Assembly (NCBI RefSeq): GCF_000520495.1
Contig: NZ_KI914666.1
Coordinates: 79,239 to 129,991 of the forward strand
From: Arthrobacter sp. H14
Lineage (GTDB): Bacteria > Actinomycetota > Actinomycetes > Actinomycetales > Micrococcaceae
Direction: 5' to 3'
Length of the DNA stretch: 50,753 nucleotides
Part shown: piece after piece, positions 10,165 to 19,200 of the stretch
Position numbering within the stretch: the first letter of the stretch is position 1
How the letters are laid out: every line of letters begins with the position of its first letter
Notes under the pieces: model-generated
Seen by the model: only the letters and a program-made list of their open reading frames with translations
Told to the model about the DNA's origin: nothing
Databases searched by the model: none
Position numbers and translations under genes: made by a program

Positions 10165-11007
10165 ATGGATTCCTCATCTCAACTGCCGCCCACAATAGCG
10201 GACAGGTTATCCGTGATCCAGCAAGAGTCCACGCTTGGCGCCGCCGCCGATCTGGAGCACGGCATCAGGTTGCTCCAGGCCGCCCGGAATGGACAGTTGA
10301 GTCCTTCACTACGGTTCTACCTGCCGCAGCCGACGGTGGCTTTCGGGCAGCGGGATACGCGGCTGCCTGGTTTTGAAACAGCCCGTCAAGCTTGTCTGGA
10401 CCATGGCTTCACCCCATTGGTCCGCCGGGCGGGAGGACGGGCTGCGGCTTACCATCAAGGCTGCCTCGTCGTCGACCACGTCGAACCCTCCGGTGATTCC
10501 ATCGCCGGGACAAAGCAACGCTTCGCCTTTTTCTCGGATTTGCTGACTGAGGCTCTGAGGTCGACCGGTGTGAATGCCGGCGTGGGTGAAATTCCCGGGG
10601 AGTATTGCCCCGGCGAATACACCGTGCACGGAATTCCCAACGGTCCAAATGAGTCCCTGGTAGCGGACGCCGGCGAAAATCCTCAAGAATTGGATGTTCC
10701 ACCGACAGCCGTCAAGCTCGTCGGTACGGCCCAGCGGGTGGTGTCCGGTGCCTGGTTGTTTTCTTCCTCAGTCGTCGTTGAGGGTTCGGCTTCGATTCGC
10801 GCGGTCTTGATCGATGTCTATGCCGCATTGGACTTGGAGTGGAATCCAGCTACGGCAGGAGCGGCCGAAGACCTGGTGCCGGGGCTGACGGTCGACAAGG
10901 TACAAACCGCCATACTAACTTCATACTCTACACAGGCCACACTGCAACCTGGATCGTTCGAGCACTTTGCTTCACACACAACGACGGCGGCAAACCCACC
11001 TCGGTGA
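10165..11007 (+). CDS. Biotin/lipoate A/B protein ligase family protein
   Basis: A 280-residue member of the LplA/LipB/BirA fold. Supporting blocks are FGQRDTRLPGF, the nucleotide/substrate loop VRRAGGRAAAYHQGCLVVD (family pattern RxxGGxxvyhxxg), a GEYCPGEYTVH block, and KLVGTAQRVVSGAWLFSSSV, whose Lys matches the conserved lysine that contacts the lipoyl-AMP carbonyl. The residue after the W is not the usual His-Gly, so the activity may be octanoyl transfer, lipoylation of an unusual acceptor, or none. Lipoyl acceptor genes are not nearby. The tail is Thr/Ala-rich and runs into the hairpin at 10981-11022. Confidence 0.78.
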   Translation: MDSSSQLPPTIADRLSVIQQESTLGAAADLEHGIRLLQAARNGQLSPSLRFYLPQPTVAFGQRDTRLPGFETARQACLDHGFTPLVRRAGGRAAAYHQGCLVVDHVEPSGDSIAGTKQRFAFFSDLLTEALRSTGVNAGVGEIPGEYCPGEYTVHGIPNGPNESLVADAGENPQELDVPPTAVKLVGTAQRVVSGAWLFSSSVVVEGSASIRAVLIDVYAALDLEWNPATAGAAEDLVPGLTVDKVQTAILTSYSTQATLQPGSFEHFASHTTTAANPPR

Positions 11008-11022
11008 GCTCGCCGCCGTCGT
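10981..11022. terminator. Stem-loop between converging genes
   Basis: ACGACGGCGGC (10981-10991) pairs with GCCGCCGTCGT (11012-11022). A small CTC/GAG stem sits inside the 20-nt loop. The stop codon at 11007 of the ligase-like gene lies within it and the MBL gene ends at 11064 from the other side, so it probably serves both. No T-run. A third copy of the right arm, GCCGCCGTCGTCG, lies near 11043. Confidence 0.55.
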
Positions 11023-11063
11023 ACGCTGCCAGAGGCCTTACGCCGCCGTCGTCGTAGCCGCGC

Positions 11064-11714
11064 TTATTCTCCGCGTGCCAGCCATTCATCCAAGTGCGGA
11101 GCCTCGGCCCCGATGGTGGTTGAGTCGCCGTGGCCGGTGTGGACGACGGTCTCAGGCGGCAGGGTGAAGAGCCGGTCGCGGATCGACTCCATAATGACCT
11201 CGAAATCGCTGAATGAACGACCGGTCGCACCGGGCCCGCCCTGGAAGAGCGTGTCTCCCGTGAAGACCACACCTTGACTGGCCAAATAAAAGCACGTGGA
11301 ACCGGGGGAGTGGCCAGGGGTATGGAGTGCCTTGATCCGCTGCCCCGCAATTTCGAAGATGTCCCGGTCCTGAATCTCGTGGCTTGGATCCACGCTCGGG
11401 AAGACGCGTTCCCACAGCATCCAGTCCGAGGAATGAAGGTAGATCGGAGCGACCACGGTATCGGCGAGTTCCAGCACCGCCTTGATGTGGTCGTCATGGC
11501 CATGAGTCAGCAGAATCGCGACAACCTTCCGGTCGTCAACCGCATTGATGATCGCATTGGCATCGTGCGGGGCGTCGATGATGATGCATTCCTCATCGTT
11601 GCCTACGAGCCAGACGTTGTTCTCGACTTCCCAAGTACCGCCGTCGAGGGAAAAAGTTCCCGCGGTTTCGAGGTGGTCAATTCGAAGGGCGGAGCTGTTT
11701 GCAGTCTCAGTCAT
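11064..11714 (-). CDS. MBL-fold metallo-hydrolase (glyoxalase II-like), partner of the mycothiol dehydrogenase
   Basis: A 216-residue metallo-beta-lactamase-fold hydrolase. Zinc-binding motif THGHDDHIKAV (about residues 75-85), later His in HTPGHSPGSTCF, Asp in GDTLFQGGPG, and a terminal HTGHGDSTTIG. Its ATG (11714) overlaps the TAA stop of the upstream mycothiol dehydrogenase gene (TAATG), so the two are translationally coupled. That pairing, common in actinobacteria, suggests it hydrolyses the thioester product (S-formylmycothiol or a related species); the substrate is inference. Confidence 0.88.
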   Translation of the reverse strand: MTETANSSALRIDHLETAGTFSLDGGTWEVENNVWLVGNDEECIIIDAPHDANAIINAVDDRKVVAILLTHGHDDHIKAVLELADTVVAPIYLHSSDWMLWERVFPSVDPSHEIQDRDIFEIAGQRIKALHTPGHSPGSTCFYLASQGVVFTGDTLFQGGPGATGRSFSDFEVIMESIRDRLFTLPPETVVHTGHGDSTTIGAEAPHLDEWLARGE

Positions 11715-12799
11715 TAGAGTTCCACCACCGATCGAAGAACCTTGCCTTCTTCCATTTTCCTGAACGCCTCCTCGATCTGGTCCAATTTAATGCGCTCGGA
11801 CACGAAGGCACCCAGGTCCAGCCTGCCCAGCCGGTACTGGTCGACCAGCATTGGGAAATCGCGTGAGGGCAGGCAGTCGCCATACCAGGACGATTTGAGC
11901 GCGCCACCGCGGCCGAAAACGTCCAGCAACGGCAACTCGATTTTCATATCCGGCGTGGGAACTCCGACCAGTACCACCGTGCCGGCCAGATCGCGGGCGT
12001 AGAACGCTTGGGTGTAGGTTTCGGGACGGCCCACGGCATCAATAACGACGTCGGCTCCGTTGCCTCCGGTGAGTTCCCGGATGGCCTCCACCGGATCGGT
12101 CTCCTTGGAGTTAACGGTGTGCGTTGCGCCCATTGACTTGGCCTTCTCCAGCTTGCTGGGGTCAATGTCGACGGCGATAATCGTCGTCGCACCCGCCAGC
12201 TGCGAGCCCGCAATAGAGGCCGTACCGACGCCGCCGCAACCAATGACCGCCACCGAATCACCACGGCTGACATTGCCGGTGTTCATTGCGGCGCCGATGC
12301 CTGCCATTACGCCGCAACCGAGCAGGCCCACTGCCGCAGCATCAGCATCCGGGTCCACCTTGGTGCACTGCCCGGCCGCCACGAGTGTCTTGTCCGCGAA
12401 AGCACCGATGCCGAGGGCGGGGGAGAGCTCCGTGCCGTCTTCGAGTGTCATCTTCTGCGTCGCATTGGCGGTGTCAAAGCAGTATTGCGGTTCGCCGCGG
12501 CTGCACGCCCGGCACTGTCCGCAGACTGCCCTCCAGTTCAGGATCACTTTGTCGCCCGGGGCAACCTCGGTGACGTCGTCACCAACGGCATTGACGACGC
12601 CGGTGGCCTCGTGTCCCAGCAGGAAGGGGAAGTCATCGTTGATTCCGCCCTGTTTGTAATGCAGGTCCGTGTGGCAGACGCCGCAGGTGATGATATCCAC
12701 CAGGGCCTCACCCGGCCCTGGATCAGGAACGAGGATGGTCTCCACGGTCACGTCTGCATCTTTAGCGCGGGCAATGACTCCACGTACTTTATGAACCAC
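11714..12799 (-). CDS. mscR: S-(hydroxymethyl)mycothiol dehydrogenase (formaldehyde detoxification)
   Basis: 361 residues from GTG 12799, chosen because GGAGAGG lies about 9 nt upstream and the product then has the normal family length. It is a zinc-dependent class III alcohol dehydrogenase relative: [14 protein letters not shown] and GHEATGVV hold the catalytic zinc ligands, the four-Cys structural zinc loop is [15 protein letters not shown], and the NAD fold shows [14 protein letters not shown] and VDIDPSK. It oxidises the mycothiol adduct of formaldehyde (and possibly nitrosomycothiol) with NAD. It is divergent from the DUF1684 gene across a palindromic promoter region and coupled to the downstream MBL gene. 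Confidence 0.93.
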   Translation of the reverse strand: MVHKVRGVIARAKDADVTVETILVPDPGPGEALVDIITCGVCHTDLHYKQGGINDDFPFLLGHEATGVVNAVGDDVTEVAPGDKVILNWRAVCGQCRACSRGEPQYCFDTANATQKMTLEDGTELSPALGIGAFADKTLVAAGQCTKVDPDADAAAVGLLGCGVMAGIGAAMNTGNVSRGDSVAVIGCGGVGTASIAGSQLAGATTIIAVDIDPSKLEKAKSMGATHTVNSKETDPVEAIRELTGGNGADVVIDAVGRPETYTQAFYARDLAGTVVLVGVPTPDMKIELPLLDVFGRGGALKSSWYGDCLPSRDFPMLVDQYRLGRLDLGAFVSERIKLDQIEEAFRKMEEGKVLRSVVEL

Positions 12800-12865
12800 G
12801 TTGGTTATCCTCTCCGACGGCCGAAAAATCTGATTGGCCGCATGTTTGGTAAAGCGTCGTTCCCC

Positions 12866-12901
12866 CATCATAGGAAAAACCCTTCGGCGGTTCCTATGAT
12901 G
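12866..12901. promoter_or_regulatory. Divergent palindromic promoter between mscR and the DUF1684 gene
   Basis: CATCATAGGAA (12866-12876) and TTCCTATGATG (12891-12901) are perfect inverted copies 14 bp apart. Each arm contains a TATGAT -10-like hexamer facing outward: 12895-12900 on the plus strand and 12867-12872 on the minus strand. The plus-strand hexamer ends 6 nt before the ATG of the DUF1684 gene, which implies a leaderless mRNA. The symmetry could also be an operator for one regulator acting on both genes. Confidence 0.6.
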
Positions 12902-12906
12902 AAGTC

Positions 12907-13716
12907 ATGAGTGAACCCGCCGCTTCCGTTCCAACAATCGATCAGCGGACCTTTATCAAGGAATGGAAAGCATGGCACTTGACCCGTGAGGCGAAGCTGT
13001 CGGACCCATTTGGCTGGCTTTCCGTCACGGCGATGCACTGGCTGAGTAGTGATTCACAGAGGTACGACGGCGTCCCGGGAACCTGGTCGAGTGACCGCAG
13101 CGGGATCGTGGTGAAGCTGGAGAAAGGGGAGGAGCTCTTCGTCGAAGGAGAACCGGTTTCGGGCCGCTACGGATTTGGAACGCTCCACGAACGGGAGTCC
13201 ATAACGATGCGGACTGAGGACTTCGCAGTGGAAATTGCACGTCGCGGCGGCCATGACTTCCTGCGGCCACGGCACCCGGACGCCCCGGCTCTGGCGGCGT
13301 TCAAGGGTGTGCCGACGTTTGACCCGGATACGCGCTGGCGGTTTGCCGGCCGGTTCCGGGCCGACCGGCATTCCGTCACTGTGGGCTCGGTGGTGCGGGC
13401 GGTGCACCACGAGTACTTATCCCCGGGGACGATTGAATTCACGGCCTACGGGCAGATCCACAGGCTGACCGCGTTCCCCGGCACAGAACCGGATTCATTC
13501 CAGGTGCTGTTCACCGACGAAACGTCCGGAGCCAGCACGTCCGGCCTGTGCAGGGCGCTGTATATTCCGGCACCGGACGACGACGGCACCGTCGTGTTGG
13601 ATTTCAACCGGGCTGTGAATATGCCATGCTCATTCACCGAGCATGCCACCTGCCCGCTCCCGCCGTCGGAAAACCGGCTGCCCTTTGCGGTGGAGGCGGG
13701 GGAGAAAGAGTACTAG
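12907..13716 (+). CDS. DUF1684 domain protein
   Basis: A 269-residue protein of the DUF1684 family, recognised by the opening EWKAWHLTREAKLSDPFGWLSVTAMHWL, the central RFRADRHSVTVG region and the ending LDFNRAVNMPCSFTEHATCPLPPSENRLP, which is the family's best-conserved stretch. The biochemical role is unknown. It is cytosolic, with no signal peptide or membrane helix. There is no ribosome binding site; a TATGAT hexamer ends 6 nt before ATG 12907. The stop codon overlaps that of the convergent mycoredoxin gene by 4 nt. The shared promoter with mscR hints at a joint stress role (inference). Confidence 0.88.
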   Translation: MSEPAASVPTIDQRTFIKEWKAWHLTREAKLSDPFGWLSVTAMHWLSSDSQRYDGVPGTWSSDRSGIVVKLEKGEELFVEGEPVSGRYGFGTLHERESITMRTEDFAVEIARRGGHDFLRPRHPDAPALAAFKGVPTFDPDTRWRFAGRFRADRHSVTVGSVVRAVHHEYLSPGTIEFTAYGQIHRLTAFPGTEPDSFQVLFTDETSGASTSGLCRALYIPAPDDDGTVVLDFNRAVNMPCSFTEHATCPLPPSENRLPFAVEAGEKEY

Positions 13717-13970
13717 GCAGCGAGACGGCTCTGAACCTCGGCCAACGACGGGTTCGTTGCACTTGAACCATCAGGGAAGAGAACGGTAGGTACGGTTTGG
13801 TTGCCGCCGTTGATGGATTCCACCAGAGCGGCTGTTCCCTCGACCTCTTCAATATTGATTTCCTGGTAGCCAATACCCTTTGCGTCCAGCTGCGACTTGA
13901 GTCGGCGGCAGTATCCGCACCAGGTGGTCGAGAACATGGTGATGTTGCCGGCGTCCGGGGTGTACTCCAC
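13713..13970 (-). CDS. mrx1: Mycoredoxin (glutaredoxin-like)
   Basis: 85 residues from GTG 13970, with AAGGAG about 8 nt upstream. The thioredoxin-fold active site is CGYC (FSTTWCGYCRRLKSQL), the cis-Pro segment is QTVPTVLF and the GG-containing helix follows INGGNQ. The CGYC motif and size match actinobacterial mycoredoxin-1, which reduces protein-mycothiol mixed disulfides. The nearby mycothiol dehydrogenase supports a mycothiol-producing host. It ends in a 4-nt overlap with the DUF1684 gene. Confidence 0.85.
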   Translation of the reverse strand: MEYTPDAGNITMFSTTWCGYCRRLKSQLDAKGIGYQEINIEEVEGTAALVESINGGNQTVPTVLFPDGSSATNPSLAEVQSRLAA

Positions 13971-14083
13971 GGTTTAGCTCCTTGGTTCAGGCTTAGTGCC
14001 GCATTTTCGGCGGCGGTGTCATTGTCACTGGTCTAAACACTTGTTGATTGCCAGTCATTCCCGGGCAAGCCGGTGATGACCAT

Positions 14084-14099
14084 AAGGCATAGCCTTTTT
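14084..14099 (+). terminator. Short stem-loop with T-run in the mrx1-SRAP spacer
   Basis: AAGGC-ATA-GCCTT followed by TTT within the 166-bp non-coding gap. Genes on both sides are on the minus strand, so a plus-strand terminator here has no obvious client; it may limit antisense transcription or be chance. Confidence 0.25.
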
Positions 14100-14136
14100 G
14101 TTGCGGTTTGGATCGCGACCGCGCTTGCGGTGTGGT

Positions 14137-14841
14137 TCAGCTTGCGGCCTCAATCAGTTCCGGACCATTGTTGCGGACACTGTTTACTTTTGAGCTGACC
14201 ACTCGCGGGGTGAGCTTGGGTTCCGGCATCGCGTCCAGAAGCTGTTGCACGTCGGCAGGGTTCCTGACGGCCGTATCCAACCAGTCGGAATAGAGGCCGG
14301 GAGGGACGACCAGGGGCGTCCTGTCATGGATGTGGCCGAGCGCATCTGTTGCGCTGGTGGTGATGATTGTGCAGGTCCGCAGCCATTTTTCCGGGTGGCC
14401 TTCCGGCAGAGCGGGATCCGGCCAATACTCGTAAAGACCAGCGAAGGCCAGAATGCCGCCGTCGTCCCCATGGAGGTACGTCGGTATTTTCCCGTCGGCG
14501 GTTTTCTGCCATTCGAAATATCCGTCGGCCGCCACCAGCGCCCGCCGTCGTGAAGCGGCCTGCCGGAATGAGGGTTTCTCAGTGACGGTTTCCATCCGTG
14601 CATTTATGAGGCGGGCGGCAGACTTCCGGTCCTTTGACCAGGACGGAACGAGACCCCACCGTGCTGTTGCCAACTGCCGGGTTTGTTCCGTGCTTCCGGC
14701 ATGGCGTTCGATGACGAGAGGGACTTCGTCGGTCGGTGCAATGTTGTAGGAAGGGGCGATCTCCCCTTCGAAGGATTCGTCGACATTGAACGAGGCAACA
14801 AGATCACCAGTGCTTCGTGCCATCACATATCTGCCACACAT
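14137..14841 (-). CDS. SOS response-associated peptidase (SRAP/YedK/HMCES family)
   Basis: A 234-residue SRAP protein. After Met removal Cys2 (MCGRYV) forms a thiazolidine crosslink with abasic sites in single-stranded DNA. The other family residues are visible: the Asn in NIAPTDEVP, RWGLVPSW, NARMETVTEKPSF, ADGYFEWQ (Glu) and GHIHDRTPLVV (His). It shields abasic sites at replication forks. There is no ribosome binding site; a CATAAT hexamer on the minus strand ends 6 nt before the ATG, so the transcript is probably leaderless. No LexA box was found next to it. Confidence 0.94.
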   Translation of the reverse strand: MCGRYVMARSTGDLVASFNVDESFEGEIAPSYNIAPTDEVPLVIERHAGSTEQTRQLATARWGLVPSWSKDRKSAARLINARMETVTEKPSFRQAASRRRALVAADGYFEWQKTADGKIPTYLHGDDGGILAFAGLYEYWPDPALPEGHPEKWLRTCTIITTSATDALGHIHDRTPLVVPPGLYSDWLDTAVRNPADVQQLLDAMPEPKLTPRVVSSKVNSVRNNGPELIEAAS

Positions 14842-14847
14842 GGTTCC

Positions 14848-14853
14848 ATTATG
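14848..14853 (-). promoter_or_regulatory. -10 hexamer CATAAT of the SRAP gene
   Basis: CATAAT on the minus strand, separated from ATG 14841 by exactly six bases (GGAACC). Transcription would begin at or beside the start codon. Confidence 0.5.
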
Positions 14854-14907
14854 GGTCAGTCACCGTGATTCCGCTTCGCACGCTTTTCGGGTCACCTGCT
14901 GATGCGG

Positions 14908-15345
14908 TTACGCGGCAGACCCGATGCGGACAGTGCCGTCCGCATCCACGATTAGTCCTGGATTGTAGACGACCTCCCAGCGAAAACCATCCGGGTCGGC
15001 GAAGTAGCCGGAGTATCCGCCCCAGCTCATCTTCCGACCGGGTGCGATGATGCTTCCGCCGGCTGTCCCGGCCTGGGCCAGGACAGCGTCGACTTCTTCC
15101 TCGCTGTGTACGTTGTGTCCCAGCGAGATCGGGGGAACGGCTCCGGACTGATAATCCGCATCGGCTTCGGCCTCAAGTTTTTCGATGTCGTACAGGGCCA
15201 GCAGCAGGCCATGTCCAACCTGGATAAAGACCACTTCGGAGGCGACATCCAGTGTCGCCGCCCATTTCAGGCCATCCAGGTAGAACCGCCGGGACACTTC
15301 CAGGTCACGGACACCAAGGGTCAGAACGTCGACATGAGGCTGCAT
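14908..15345 (-). CDS. VOC family protein (glyoxalase/bleomycin-resistance fold)
   Basis: A 145-residue vicinal-oxygen-chelate protein with two beta-alpha-beta-beta-beta modules: DVLTLGVRDLEVSRRFYLDGLKW at the start, then LGHNVHSEEEVDAVLAQA and the typical ending YSGYFADPDGFRWEVVYNP. The family covers lyases, dioxygenases and drug-binding proteins; the substrate cannot be told. It starts at ATG 15345, 19 bp from the divergently transcribed chorismate mutase gene, so the promoters overlap. Confidence 0.88.
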   Translation of the reverse strand: MQPHVDVLTLGVRDLEVSRRFYLDGLKWAATLDVASEVVFIQVGHGLLLALYDIEKLEAEADADYQSGAVPPISLGHNVHSEEEVDAVLAQAGTAGGSIIAPGRKMSWGGYSGYFADPDGFRWEVVYNPGLIVDADGTVRIGSAA

Positions 15346-15352
15346 ACATCGA

Positions 15353-15358
15353 TATTCT
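15353..15358 (+). promoter_or_regulatory. -10 hexamer TATTCT of the chorismate mutase gene
   Basis: TATTCT ends six bases before ATG 15365 and no ribosome binding site is present (CACTAA precedes the ATG), consistent with a leaderless mRNA. Confidence 0.45.
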
Positions 15359-15364
15359 CACTAA

Positions 15365-15670
15365 ATGGTCACCGATGACGAGAATGCCCATAGACAGCAA
15401 CTGGCCGACGTCCGCACTGCCATCGACGAGATAGATGAAGAAATGGTGGCATTGATGGCCCGGCGTGAACGGCTGGTGCGGATCGCCGGCACGCTGAAGG
15501 AGGATGCAGCCGCCGTCCGTTCACCCCAGCGCGTCGAGCAGGTGATCTCCACTGTCCGGTCGCTCGCCGTCGAATCGAAGGTCAGCCCGGAAGTGGTTGA
15601 GGCAACGTACCGTTCCATGATCGAAGCTTTCATTGAGCTTGAGCTGAAGGTTCAGCGCAGCAGTTTCTGA
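15365..15670 (+). CDS. Chorismate mutase, AroQ type
   Basis: A 101-residue all-helical chorismate mutase of the AroQ class, which converts chorismate to prephenate for Phe and Tyr synthesis. Signature positions are visible: the first helix VRTAIDEIDEEMVALMARR with its Arg, then VRIAGTLKED (Lys), RVEQVISTVRSLA, and the third helix VEATYRSMIEAFIELE with a Glu near the end. It is a stand-alone domain without prephenate dehydratase or a signal peptide, so it is the intracellular form. It is followed by about 190 bp without a gene, containing a 6-bp inverted repeat (GGACGG 15697-15702, CCGTCC 15718-15723) and then the LexA box. Confidence 0.9.
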   Translation: MVTDDENAHRQQLADVRTAIDEIDEEMVALMARRERLVRIAGTLKEDAAAVRSPQRVEQVISTVRSLAVESKVSPEVVEATYRSMIEAFIELELKVQRSSF

Positions 15671-15805
15671 AGGATTTCCCGAACATTTTTCACACCGGAC
15701 GGTCCTGTCATTGCGGTCCGTCCCAGGGGGGAGCGCATGCCCTCTCACCTGCGGTTTAAAGGACATCTGTGTTTTGTCAGTGCACAGGCGTAAACTTGAA
15801 CTTAC

Positions 15806-15821
15806 TCGAACAAATATTCGA
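15806..15821 (+). promoter_or_regulatory. LexA (SOS) box upstream of DUF6504-dnaE2
   Basis: TCGAACAAATATTCGA matches the actinobacterial SOS operator TCGAAC-N4-GTTCGA at 11 of 12 fixed bases. It lies 36 bp before the proposed DUF6504 start. A TTGAAC hexamer just upstream (15796-15801) could be the -35, so LexA would cover the promoter. Confidence 0.8.
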
Positions 15822-15856
15822 GAACGGTGTGGGATTGCGTTGGGAGGTGGCTGGAG

Positions 15857-16171
15857 TTGGGTGTCTTCAGCGAGTCGGTGGAAGTGGTGTGTTCGTCTGC
15901 GGGGCAGCCTCTAAGCCTGGTCTGGCAGAACCGGACATACGAGATCGAAGCGGAACCGTTGCGCTGGTATCAACGGCGCAAATGGTGGGAAGAGGAGTTG
16001 CGGGCGGAGCGGGGCCGCGGCGCTGGGCTGGTGGACCATGAGATCTGGCGGGTACAAGCCAGAGTCAATGACCGGTCGGAGCTGCGGACGCTGGACATAG
16101 TGCATCAGGTGGATACGGGGCGCTGGCGGCTATTGAAAATTCACGACGCCGTACAGGACCTGAGTGCATAG
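15857..16171 (+). CDS. DUF6504 family protein, dnaE2-linked
   Basis: About 104 residues from TTG 15857, which has GGGAGG at 15842-15847 (9-nt spacing) and begins the conserved block GVFSESVEVVCSSAGQPLS; GTG 15827 is an alternative in the same frame. Later conserved blocks are EPLRWYQRRKWWEE, DHEIWRVQAR and HQVDTGRWRLLKIHDA. The function is not known. Family members sit beside error-prone polymerase genes, often between imuB and dnaE2. Here the LexA box lies in front and dnaE2 begins 30 nt after the stop, so it is very likely co-expressed in the SOS response. Confidence 0.78.
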   Translation: MGVFSESVEVVCSSAGQPLSLVWQNRTYEIEAEPLRWYQRRKWWEEELRAERGRGAGLVDHEIWRVQARVNDRSELRTLDIVHQVDTGRWRLLKIHDAVQDLSA

Positions 16172-16201
16172 GACTGCGCGGAAACTTCTCCCCGGACATA
16201 T

Positions 16202-19200
16202 ATGAGCTTCACCCATCTACACGTTTCAACCGCCTTCAGTGCACACTATGGCGTCTCCTGGCCCGAAGATTTGGCCGGGACGGCTGCCGGTGACGGGGCG
16301 GACGCTTTAGCCTGCACGGACCGCGACGGTCTTTATGGCACGGTCAAACACCTCAAAGCCTGCATGGCGGCCGGTATCGATCCAATTGTGGGTGTCGATC
16401 TGGCCGTGCTGCGCGACGGCCAGGTGAGCGGCCGCGTCGTCGTACTGGCCCATGGCGAATTGCAGGGAGCAGGCTACCGGGCACTGTGCCGGCTGATCTC
16501 CGATGCCCATGCGAATACCGGCGCGCATTCCCGTAAGCCTGTCGGTGTCACTCTGGAGGAGCTGGCCTCGCGCTGCCTGGATCCAGTCACTCTCGCTCCT
16601 GTGCTGACAGTACTGATTGGCCCGCATTCCGATGTCGGCCAAGCGTTGCGGACCCGCAGTTATTCCACCGCCCGATCGTTGTTTACACGGTGGCTGGCGG
16701 TGCTTCCGGCCGGTTCGGTGACAGCCGAAGTGGTTACACACCTGAGTCCGCCGGGCGAGGCTTTGAGCACCGCCCATGGGGTGCGGCTGTTCAAGCTGGC
16801 GCGGGAGCGCAATGTTCCAGCTGTGCTGACCAATGCAGTGCGGTACTGCGGAATTGACGGCGCAGCCACCGCTGATGTGCTTGATTCTGCCCGGGCGCTG
16901 ACCGCACTGGGGAAGCTGACCGACCTGCAGCCGAACGGGCAGGGATGGCTGAAGACGCCGGCACAGATGGAGTCGCTGGCCAGGGAGATCGCCAAGGCTG
17001 CGGATCTTGGTGCGCCCGGCGCCGCCGACCTGCTGTCAGCAACCGGGAAGTTGGCCGACCGGTGCAGGATGGATCCGGCGGCGGATATGGGATGGAAGCA
17101 GCCTGTAGTTCCTGAAGCATCGGTGATCGGTATCGACCAGGACCCGGTGACCGAACTCTGGCAGCGCTGCGAGGCGGGCATCGGCCGCAGATTCGGCGCC
17201 ATATCCGGTTCGGACGAGCGAAAACTCCGGGAACGGTTAAACCACGAAATGCAGATCATTGACCGGCTCGGGTTTTCTTCCTATTTCCTGACCGTGGCCG
17301 AGGTTTCGAAGATGATCATCGAGATGGGTATCCGGGCGGCGGCCAGGGGATCGGGCGCCTCATCCCTGGTGAACTATCTGATCAACGTCAGCCAGGTGAA
17401 CCCGCTCAACCATGACCTGATCTTTGAACGTTTCCTCTCACAGGACCGCTCCACACTGCCGGATATCGACATCGATGTTGAAAGCGCCGAGCGGCACAAT
17501 GTTTACCACCGGATTTTCGAACGGTTCGGTGCTGAACGCGTCACGCTAATGAGCATGCAGAATGGCTACCGGGCCCGGGGCGCAGTGCGTGATGCCGGGC
17601 TTGCGCTGGGGATGAATGAGGACGACGTCGGCACCATCGCCAAACAGCTGTGGCGGTTTTCGGCTGCCAAGTTCCGCGAAGCCATGGCGGAAAAACCTGA
17701 ACTGCGTGACTTTTCCTCCCGGGTGGAACAAAACCAGCAACTGGATCTGCTGGTGGATCTGACCGAACGGCTGGACCGGCTGCCGCGGCATATTTCAATG
17801 CACCCTTGCGGCGTGATTCTGGGGGACAAGAACCTGCTGGACCGCACCCCGGTCCAGCCCAGTGGACTGGGACTGCCGATGTCGCAGTTCGATAAGCACG
17901 ATATGGATCCGATGGGCATGCTGAAGCTGGATGTGCTGGGTGTGCGAATGCAAAGCGCAATGGCCTATGCGCTGAAAGAAATTATCCGGATCCACCCTTC
18001 CCGCCAGGAGGTTGCTCAAGCCGGCCGGCACCGGAACGTGACAGGGGGCGTTCCTGATTACATCGCCGGGGACGGCCGGATTAATCTGGAGGCGGTGCCG
18101 TTCGATGATGAGCCGACGTACGAGTTGATCCGCAGCACGCATACATTGGGATGTTTCCAGATTGAGTCGCCGGGGCAACGGGAGCTGATTGGCAAACTTG
18201 CGCCACGCGAATTCAACGACCTGATTATCGATATTTCGCTTTTCCGCCCGGGGCCGATGAAGTCCGATATGGTCCGCCCATTCCTGGAGCACCGGCATGG
18301 GTGGGCTCCCGAGAGCTACCCGCACCCGGACCTCAAACCGGCGCTCGCCGAAACCCACGGGGTGACGGTCTTCCATGAACAGGTGCTGCGGACTTTCGAC
18401 GTCTTCACCGGCTGCGGCATGGCCAAGGCTGACGAGCTCCGGCGGCTGCTTGGCAGAGGGGAGGCCGAACCCGGGGTGGAGGACTTTTTCCGAAAGGAAT
18501 CGGCAGCGAGAGGTTATCCACCCGCAGTGGTGGACAAGGTCTGGAATACGCTCAAAGCCTTCGGCAGCTTTGGCTTCTGCAAGGCCCACGGGGCCGCATT
18601 TGCCGTACCAACCTACCAGTCAGCCTGGCTCAAGGCACATCATCCAGAAGCTTTCCTGGCCGGGATCTGGGAACACGACCCAGGTATGTATCCGCGCCGC
18701 TTGCTGGTGGCCGAGGCCCGGCGGATGGGCATACCGATCCTGCCATTGGACATTAACCGCAGCACTGGTGAATACCGGGTGGAACGTATTGATGGCGGGA
18801 AACTGGGCATCAGGCTGAGTCTGGCCGGAATCTACGGACTTTCCCATACCGAACTCAAACGTATTGTGGCCGGCCAACCATACGATTCGCTCGCAGATCT
18901 GCGGACCCGGGCCAGAGTCGGCAGGGCCAGCATGAAGCGGCTTGCCCAGCTGGGCGCATTCGATTCTTTGAATCAACACGTGCATGGCCCCGGCAACCGT
19001 GCGGATTTAATCCACCACCTCAACAGTTCCCCTTCCCGTCCGGCACAACGCAGGCATGAACCTATTGAGGGGCAGTTATCGCTGCCGCTCGGCGATCTTG
19101 AACTGGCCAATTTGAAACCCGGGCTGCCGGAGCCACCGATGGAGGAGAAAGTCCGGACGGAGCTGGATCTGCTGGCCCTGGATGTCAGCGCCCATCTAAT

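Noticed and set aside
14084-14099. Small stem-loop plus T-run as a real terminator
   Set aside because: Kept only as a low-confidence feature: stem of 5 bp, and no plus-strand gene ends there.
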